Source of the DNA: an uncultured Bacteroidota bacterium
GTDB taxonomy: Bacteria > Bacteroidota > Bacteroidia > Flavobacteriales > Flavobacteriaceae
NCBI GenBank assembly: GCA_903819815.1
Contig: CAIJFC010000313.1
Span: 1-9,113 of the forward strand
Direction of reading: 5' to 3'
DNA: 9,113 nucleotides
How positions within the stretch are numbered: position 1 is the first letter of the stretch; every line of letters begins with the position of its first letter. The notes under the pieces are model-generated. The model was not told the DNA's origin, did no database searches, and saw nothing but the letters and a program-made list of their open reading frames with translations. The position numbers and the translations under genes were made by a program. Shown here in pieces: positions 3,725 through 9,113 of the stretch.

Positions 3725-6178
3725 ATGCAATTTTTCGTTGAAGTAATTTTACCACTTTCCCTAGCCAAAACTTTTACGTACAGTGTTTCTGAAGCAGAAT
3801 TCCACTATATAAAAAAAGGGATGAGAGTTGCTGTGCCCTTCGGTAAAAGTAAAATCTACACCGCATTAGTAATAGAATTACACCAAAACGCTCCCACATT
3901 ATATGATGCTAAAGAAATTCATCAAATCCTTGACGAGAAGCCTTTAGTAACCCAAACTCAAATAGAACATTGGAAATGGATTGCATCTTATTATTTATGT
4001 GCTATTGGAGACGTGTTTCGAGGGGCAATTCCAAGTGCATTATTACTTGAAAGTGAAACAGTTATTTCTCAAAAACAAGATATTGATGTCGAAGAATCGC
4101 AACTTTCGGATGATGAATATTTAATTTATCAAGCGCTGCAACATCAAAGTTCACTCAAAGTAGATGATATTATATCTATTGTAAATAAAAAAAGTATTTT
4201 TCCTATTCTTCAAAAACTAATTGACAAAAACATAGTAGTACTTCAAGAGGAAATGCTTGAAAGTTATAAGCCTAAATTAGTCCGTTACGTTCGATTAAAT
4301 AAGGAATTTGATTCGAATAACGGATTAGAACAATTACTAGAAAATTTAAAAGGCGCAACCAAACAAAAGGAAGTTGTTTTGTCTTATTTCCAATTGTCAG
4401 CTACTGAAAAGAAACCAATAACAGTTAAAAAACTTACCGAAACCGCGCAAACCACTTCAACAATTATTAAAGCCTTAATTGATAAAAATATTTTCGAAGA
4501 ATATTACCTTCAAGAAGATCGAGTAAATTTTAAAGGAGTATCTAATGAAGGCCATTTAAAATTAAGCGCACCTCAGGATCTTGCTTTTAATTCAATAAAA
4601 GAATCATTATCCAAAAAAGAAGTTTGTTTGCTTCATGGGGTTACCGCAAGTGGTAAAACAGAAATTTACATCAAGCTCATTGAAGAGTATCTTGCCAAAG
4701 GAAAACAAGTTCTTTATTTATTACCTGAAATTGCATTGACTACTCAATTGGTAGGAAGATTGCGTGCTCATTTTGGAAATAAAGTCGCAGTTTTTCATTC
4801 AAAATACAGTAATAACGAAAGAGTTGAGGTTTGGAATCAGGTGCTTAATAAATCTGAAAAAGCGGAAATTGTAATAGGAGCGAGGTCGGCATTATTTCTC
4901 CCATTTCAGGATTTAGGTTTCCTAATTGTGGATGAAGAACACGAGCAAACCTATAAGCAAGTCGATCCTGCGCCAAGATATCACGCTCGCGATGCCGCTA
5001 TTGTTTTGGCTGGATTACAAAAAGCAAAAGTACTTTTAGGATCGGCAACGCCAAGTATAGAAACTTATAATAATGCTAAAACTGGAAAGTTCGGATTGGT
5101 TACCCTTGTAGAAAGGTACGGAAAGGTAACACTGCCAGAAATTGAATTGGTAGATCTAAAAGACAAGTATTTTAGAAAAAAAATGTCGGGGCATTTTAGC
5201 GAAGTTTTGATTGAAGAAATTACCAAATCACTAACTCTAGGCGAGCAAGTGATCTTGTTTCAAAATCGTCGCGGCTATTCTCCATTATTGGAATGTTTGA
5301 CTTGTGGTCACGTTCCACAATGCCAACAATGTGATGTTAGTTTAACGTATCACAAACATAAAAACCAATTGCGTTGTCATTATTGTGGTTATTCCATCGC
5401 AAAACCTACCAATTGTCACGCTTGTTCAAGTGTAAATTTAACCACCAAGGGATTTGGAACGGAGCAAATCCAGCAAGAATTGGTTGCCCTTTTTCCGAGT
5501 CATAAGATTGGTAGAATGGATCAGGATACTACGAGAGGCAAATTTGGATTTGAAAAAATAATTGACAGTTTTAAAAACCGTGAAATAGATATATTGGTTG
5601 GAACCCAAATGTTAGGCAAGGGCTTGGATTTTGATAATGTTACTTTGGTAGGAATTATGAACGCCGATAACCTGCTTTACCATCCCGATTTTAGAGCCTA
5701 CGAAAGAAGTTTTCAAATGATGACTCAGGTTTCAGGTCGTTCTGGAAGGTCTGAAAAACAAGGTAAAGTGATTATTCAAACCTTCACACCGCTTCATAAC
5801 ACGATTCAGCAAGTCACTCGGAATGATTACGAATCCATGTTTAAAGAGCAATTATTAGAACGAGAAATTTATAAATATCCACCCTATTATAAATTGATAA
5901 AGCTCACTTTAAAACATCGCGATTACGAAAAACTAAAGGAAGGATCCATGTGGTTGTATCAAGTAATGCAGCAAAGTTTGCCAATGCCGGTTTTAGGCCC
6001 TGAAGAACCCGCAATTAGCCGTATTCGAAATGAATACATAAGAACTATTATGGTTAAAATACCTGCGGCAACATCAATAGTAACTACAAAAAGTACACTT
6101 CAAAAAATATTAAATAGTTTTGAAGCTGTTGCCGCTTATAGATCCATTCGAGTAATTATTAATGTCGATTTTTATTAG
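3725..6178 (+). CDS. priA: Primosomal protein N', replication-restart helicase PriA
   Basis: This cytosolic superfamily 2 helicase recognises stalled forks and D-loops and reloads the replicative helicase. It has 817 residues, longer than the roughly 730 of E. coli PriA; the extra length is mainly between the N-terminal domain and the helicase core. Visible parts are the N-terminal 3'-end DNA-binding domain (about 1-105, F-V-E-V-I-L-P-L...G-M-R-V-A-V-P-F-G), a winged-helix-like linker (about 120-270), Walker A G-V-T-A-S-G-K-T (305-312), Walker B D-E-E-H (403-406), G-S-A-T-P-S (439-444), two zinc sites built from four CxxC pairs (Cys524/527, 533/536, 551/554, 564/567), G-T-Q-M-L-G-K-G (626-633) and the arginine-finger motif Q-V-S-G-R-S-G-R (668-675). 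All key residues are intact. It follows the DUF2147 gene after 5 bp. The start gives the expected N terminus. Confidence 0.97.
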   Translation: MQFFVEVILPLSLAKTFTYSVSEAEFHYIKKGMRVAVPFGKSKIYTALVIELHQNAPTLYDAKEIHQILDEKPLVTQTQIEHWKWIASYYLCAIGDVFRGAIPSALLLESETVISQKQDIDVEESQLSDDEYLIYQALQHQSSLKVDDIISIVNKKSIFPILQKLIDKNIVVLQEEMLESYKPKLVRYVRLNKEFDSNNGLEQLLENLKGATKQKEVVLSYFQLSATEKKPITVKKLTETAQTTSTIIKALIDKNIFEEYYLQEDRVNFKGVSNEGHLKLSAPQDLAFNSIKESLSKKEVCLLHGVTASGKTEIYIKLIEEYLAKGKQVLYLLPEIALTTQLVGRLRAHFGNKVAVFHSKYSNNERVEVWNQVLNKSEKAEIVIGARSALFLPFQDLGFLIVDEEHEQTYKQVDPAPRYHARDAAIVLAGLQKAKVLLGSATPSIETYNNAKTGKFGLVTLVERYGKVTLPEIELVDLKDKYFRKKMSGHFSEVLIEEITKSLTLGEQVILFQNRRGYSPLLECLTCGHVPQCQQCDVSLTYHKHKNQLRCHYCGYSIAKPTNCHACSSVNLTTKGFGTEQIQQELVALFPSHKIGRMDQDTTRGKFGFEKIIDSFKNREIDILVGTQMLGKGLDFDNVTLVGIMNADNLLYHPDFRAYERSFQMMTQVSGRSGRSEKQGKVIIQTFTPLHNTIQQVTRNDYESMFKEQLLEREIYKYPPYYKLIKLTLKHRDYEKLKEGSMWLYQVMQQSLPMPVLGPEEPAISRIRNEYIRTIMVKIPAATSIVTTKSTLQKILNSFEAVAAYRSIRVIINVDFY

Positions 6179-6221
6179 AATTAATTATAATATAATAGTA
6201 CTTTAAAACAATAAAGAAAAT

Positions 6222-8402
6222 ATGATAACAAAAATAGTAGTTTTAATGGTTTCGTTGTTTTCTATGCAAATAGTAGCGCAATCCAAACAAGATTCAATTT
6301 ACCAATTAAAAAATATTACTATAAACGCTCGACCAAAAATTTTAAAAGAACAAAGTGAATTCAAGCGCCACGGTCAGTCCACTGAGTTGTTATCTTCACA
6401 AGAATTGAATAGAAATAATCCTGCTTTTTTAGAACAAAGCTTAGGAGTTATGGCTGGTGTTCAAGTAGATAAAAGAACGCAAGTGGGAGGTCAGCGAATT
6501 GTGATAAGAGGTTACGGAAACGACCAAAAGTTTAATAATTGGGGAATCAAAGCCTATTTTAACCAATTTCCGTTAACAAATGCTGAAGGAGTTACGATAT
6601 TAGACGATGTTGATTTTTCGGTAGTCGATAATATTGAAGTGGTTAAAGGTCCAGCTTCCACGATGTATGGCGCGGGAGTGGGAGGAGTGGTTCGCTTTTA
6701 TTTAAAAAATTCTGATGAAAAAGGAATTTCTTTAACTCAAAATACGACCACAGGATCTTTTAATTTGGTACAAACCAATACTCGCTTGGATTTAGTTACT
6801 GACAATGCTTCAATGTTTGTGAATTTTGGCCATTTAGAATCAGATGGATACCGTCCAAATGGTCAGAGTTTAAAGAATTTCATTACCTATAAAGGGGATT
6901 TTAAATTCACTGACAAGCAATCGGTTAATGTGTTTTTAAGTCATAATTTTTCTCACGAAGGAATTTCAGGTCAAATTCCATATTCCTATTATTATGCAAA
7001 TAATGATCCTGGAAATCAGGCATACTTGATAAAAAATTCCCATTTAGAGATGCAATCAACCCGTTTTGGGGTTTCTAATAATTATAAACTCTCCAATACA
7101 TTTCGTAATTCAACCGTACTGTTTTATTCCGGTACTGATTCTGAAAGAGTTGTTGCGGGAGCATACGAACAAGCCAGCTCACCAAATTATGGCATTCGAT
7201 CTGTATTTACTAAAACCAATGGTATTTCAAATGAGATTGAAAATGTGTTGGATTTTGGAACAGAAATTCAACAATGCAAGTCGTTGATATCTAATTTTAG
7301 ATTTACTGGCGATAGTAATAATCCGCTTACCGTTTCACCTATAGCGCCCGGAAATTATTATAAATACACCACCAATCAGCAATCTGTTTTTATTCACGAT
7401 AGAATCAATTTCAAAAAGTATGATGTGTCAGTAATCCTAGGTTTAAGCGCAAATCATATCGATTACGACCGAATTGATTTATTGGCTTTACCCGGTTTGA
7501 TCGTTGGAAATACCAAAAACACCTCGTTTAGTAAATCGTTTGCCACTTCTTATAATCCACATATTGCAATTCAAAAAACGTATAAAGATCAAATTTTTAA
7601 TTTGAGTTATAGTGAAGGATACAATGCCCCAACTGCTTCGACGTCTTTTATTGCGGCATTAAATAAAACCAATGACGACTTAATTGCAGAAAAAGCTAAA
7701 ATGGTTGAGTTTTCAGCTCAAGGATTGTTATTTAACACCCATTTTGATTATCAAGTGTCACTTTTTAATATGAATATTGAAAATAAATTGACTCAATTAA
7801 GTGCTGCGAATCCTGCTGGCGGAAGCTATACTTATACTGCCAATACAGGAAATCAGGTGAATAAAGGATTAGAAGCAAGTATTGGGTATGTGTTTACCAT
7901 TAATTCAAATCCATTTCTTTCTAAAGTGACATCATTTGTAAATTTTTCTTATTATGATTTCAAATACACTGATTTTTCAACCAGAGTAGGCGGTATTTTA
8001 TCTGATTTCTCAAATAAAAAGGTGGTAGGAGTTCCAAAACAAAAATATTCCGTAGGATTGGATTTTCAATCCCCAAAAGGAATTTATTTAAACTCGACAT
8101 TTAATTATTTAAGTGAGGTTTATTCTGATTTTGCTAATACCAATACCGTTAACGGTTTCGGGTTACTAAATGCTAAATTGGGTTATAAAATAGCTTCTAA
8201 AAATAAAAAAATAAGTTTAGATTTCTTCGTTGCAGGAAATAATTTAACCAATCAAACCAATTATACCTTTTTGTTTCTAGGAGGAAGTATTAATGATTTT
8301 GATCCAGGAAATGGGTTTCCTATTGGAATGGCTGCAGATGTAAACCCAGGGTCTAGCAAAGCCTACTTTTGGAATGGAATTAATTTAAAATATCGCTTTT
8401 AA
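6222..8402 (+). CDS. TonB-dependent outer-membrane receptor
   Basis: This 726-residue TonB-dependent receptor has a signal peptide (1 to about 20, ending V-A-Q-S). A short N-terminal stretch, I-T-I-N-A at 32-36, may be the TonB-contact region. The plug domain is at about 50-163, with F-L-E-Q-S-L-G-V-M-A-G-V-Q-V, R-I-V-I-R-G-Y-G and the typical V-V-K-G-P-A-S-T-M-Y-G-A-G-V-G-G. The rest is a 22-strand-type beta barrel ending in an aromatic C terminus, K-Y-R-F, the BAM signal. There is no N-terminal carboxypeptidase-like domain and no SusD partner nearby, so it is not a SusC-type glycan importer. A siderophore, haem, vitamin or metal chelate is more likely, but the ligand cannot be read from the sequence. 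It starts 43 bp after priA. Only a weak -7-like TACTTTAA (6199-6206) lies upstream, so its transcription may depend partly on priA. Confidence 0.92.
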   Translation: MITKIVVLMVSLFSMQIVAQSKQDSIYQLKNITINARPKILKEQSEFKRHGQSTELLSSQELNRNNPAFLEQSLGVMAGVQVDKRTQVGGQRIVIRGYGNDQKFNNWGIKAYFNQFPLTNAEGVTILDDVDFSVVDNIEVVKGPASTMYGAGVGGVVRFYLKNSDEKGISLTQNTTTGSFNLVQTNTRLDLVTDNASMFVNFGHLESDGYRPNGQSLKNFITYKGDFKFTDKQSVNVFLSHNFSHEGISGQIPYSYYYANNDPGNQAYLIKNSHLEMQSTRFGVSNNYKLSNTFRNSTVLFYSGTDSERVVAGAYEQASSPNYGIRSVFTKTNGISNEIENVLDFGTEIQQCKSLISNFRFTGDSNNPLTVSPIAPGNYYKYTTNQQSVFIHDRINFKKYDVSVILGLSANHIDYDRIDLLALPGLIVGNTKNTSFSKSFATSYNPHIAIQKTYKDQIFNLSYSEGYNAPTASTSFIAALNKTNDDLIAEKAKMVEFSAQGLLFNTHFDYQVSLFNMNIENKLTQLSAANPAGGSYTYTANTGNQVNKGLEASIGYVFTINSNPFLSKVTSFVNFSYYDFKYTDFSTRVGGILSDFSNKKVVGVPKQKYSVGLDFQSPKGIYLNSTFNYLSEVYSDFANTNTVNGFGLLNAKLGYKIASKNKKISLDFFVAGNNLTNQTNYTFLFLGGSINDFDPGNGFPIGMAADVNPGSSKAYFWNGINLKYRF

Positions 8403-8472
8403 CATCTGAATAAGTTAGCTACCCCCTATTTTTATTGGATTGCTACGTAAGTAAATAAATTTAGGAAGTTTG

Positions 8473-8503
8473 TTTGCCAATTCAAAAATATAAGCTACTT
8501 TTG
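8473..8503 (+). promoter_or_regulatory. Promoter of the rpsF-rpsR operon
   Basis: TTTG (8473-8476), a spacer of exactly 19 bp, then TACTTTTG (8496-8503) is a full match to the Bacteroidetes primary sigma-factor consensus. Transcription should start near 8508, giving a leader of about 25 nt before the rpsF ATG. The leader is A/T-only near the start codon and has no Shine-Dalgarno sequence, as is usual in this phylum. Confidence 0.88.
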
Positions 8504-8532
8504 CATCCAATTTAACAATAAAATATATTTTT

Positions 8533-8874
8533 ATGAATCATTATGAAACTGTTTTCATTTTAAATCCCGTTTTATCTGAAGTTCAGGTAAAGGAAACAGT
8601 AAGCAAATTTGAAGATTTTCTTACTTCCAGAGGAGCAGAAATGGTATCCAAAGAGGATTGGGGCCTAAAAAAGATGGCTTACGAAATTCAACACAAGAAA
8701 AGTGGTTTTTACCATTTATTCGAATTCAAAGTTGCCGGAGAGGTTCTTATTGCATTTGAAACTGAATTTAGACGTGACGAGAGAATTATGCGTTTCTTAA
8801 CTGTAAGTTTAGATAAACACGCCATTTCTTGGGCTGAAAGAAGAAGAACTAAATTAAAATCATCTAAAGCGTAA
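8533..8874 (+). CDS. rpsF: 30S ribosomal protein S6
   Basis: This 113-residue protein begins M-N-H-Y-E-T-V-F-I-L-N-P, the typical S6 opening with a beta strand carrying the Y-E-T motif. It continues with E-D-W-G-L-K-K-M-A-Y-E-I (about 41-52), the conserved W-G-x-K-x-x-A-Y-x-I element, then Y-H-L-F-E-F and the R-R-D-E-R-I-M-R-F-L-T-V segment. S6 binds 16S rRNA in the central domain of the small subunit as a dimer with S18, whose gene follows 5 bp downstream. The tail is short and basic, and lacks the long acidic extension of enterobacterial S6. It is the first gene after a consensus promoter. Confidence 0.97.
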   Translation: MNHYETVFILNPVLSEVQVKETVSKFEDFLTSRGAEMVSKEDWGLKKMAYEIQHKKSGFYHLFEFKVAGEVLIAFETEFRRDERIMRFLTVSLDKHAISWAERRRTKLKSSKA

Positions 8875-8879
8875 TTATT

Positions 8880-9113
8880 ATGTCAACATTACAACAATCG
8901 GCTTCAGGAAAAAAAGACGGAGATATCAGATATCTTACGCCTTTGAACATAGAAACAAATAAATTAAAAAAATATTGTCGTTTCAAAAAATCGGGTATCA
9001 AATATATTGATTATAAAGATGCTGATTTCTTATTGAAATTTGTAAATGAGCAAGGAAAAATTCTTCCTCGTCGTTTAACAGGAACTTCATTGAAATACCA
9101 AAGAAAAGTATCT
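8880..9113 (+). CDS. rpsR: 30S ribosomal protein S18, cut off by the window end
   Basis: The 78 visible codons run from the ATG at 8880 to the last base of the window without a stop. The sequence has the S18 core: D-I-R-Y-L-T-P-L-N, K-K-Y-C-R-F-K-K-S-G-I-K-Y-I-D-Y-K-D, F-V-N-E-Q-G-K-I-L-P-R-R-L-T-G-T and K-Y-Q-R-K-V. Flavobacterial S18 as I recall it is about 98 residues, so about 20 C-terminal residues are missing. The N terminus carries a short extension rich in Ser, Gln and Lys. A single cysteine (residue 32) is present and there is no zinc motif. It is co-transcribed with rpsF (5-bp gap). The 50S L9 gene often follows, but would lie outside the window. Confidence 0.96.
   Translation, partial: MSTLQQSASGKKDGDIRYLTPLNIETNKLKKYCRFKKSGIKYIDYKDADFLLKFVNEQGKILPRRLTGTSLKYQRKVS

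Noticed and set aside
7066..7287. 73-codon open frame inside the receptor gene
   Set aside because: It is a second-frame shadow of a clearly coding beta-barrel region.
8403..8472. Terminator after the TonB-dependent receptor gene
   Set aside because: I found no stem of useful length followed by a T run. TACGTA near 8444 is only a short palindrome.

Overview
The window looks like chromosomal DNA of a Bacteroidetes bacterium, most likely family Flavobacteriaceae (Flavobacterium or a close relative). The reasons are the AT-rich composition, genes without Shine-Dalgarno sequences, Bacteroidetes-type promoters (TTTG, a 19-21 bp spacer, then TAnnTTTG), a lipoprotein with a Ser/Asp tract just after the lipidated cysteine, a TonB-dependent receptor, and PriA, S6 and S18 sequences of flavobacterial type. 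Both tRNA genes lack an encoded CCA end.

Layout. (1) 3-542 encodes a small secreted lipoprotein and is closed by a strong intrinsic terminator (566-600). (2) 601-1106 holds a minus-strand tRNA unit. Reading leftward it has a near-consensus promoter (1075-1106), tRNA-Lys(UUU), a terminator-like hairpin that fills the spacer, tRNA-Leu(GAG), a very long terminator hairpin (784-849) and two further small hairpins. (3) 1178-2200 holds shikimate kinase (aroK, plus strand) converging on a PyrR-like phosphoribosyltransferase (minus strand). Their stop codons interlock in a 9-bp overlap. (4) 2294-8402 is a plus-strand series: a YihY/BrkB-family inner-membrane protein, an intergenic structured element (3211-3279), a secreted DUF2147 protein, the primosomal helicase PriA and a TonB-dependent outer-membrane receptor. 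DUF2147 and priA are only 5 bp apart and are probably co-transcribed. (5) A near-perfect promoter (8473-8503) starts the ribosomal operon rpsF-rpsR. S18 runs off the right edge after 78 codons.

Most of the window is housekeeping: aromatic amino-acid synthesis, nucleotide salvage or its regulation, replication restart, translation and envelope proteins. I found no CRISPR array, transposase, integrase, toxin-antitoxin pair or defence cassette, and no clear new protein system. The signals worth a second look are noncoding: the structured element between the yihY-family gene and the DUF2147 gene, which resembles a dispersed flavobacterial intergenic repeat as I remember it; the terminator-like hairpin between the two tRNAs; and the hairpin cluster downstream of tRNA-Leu.
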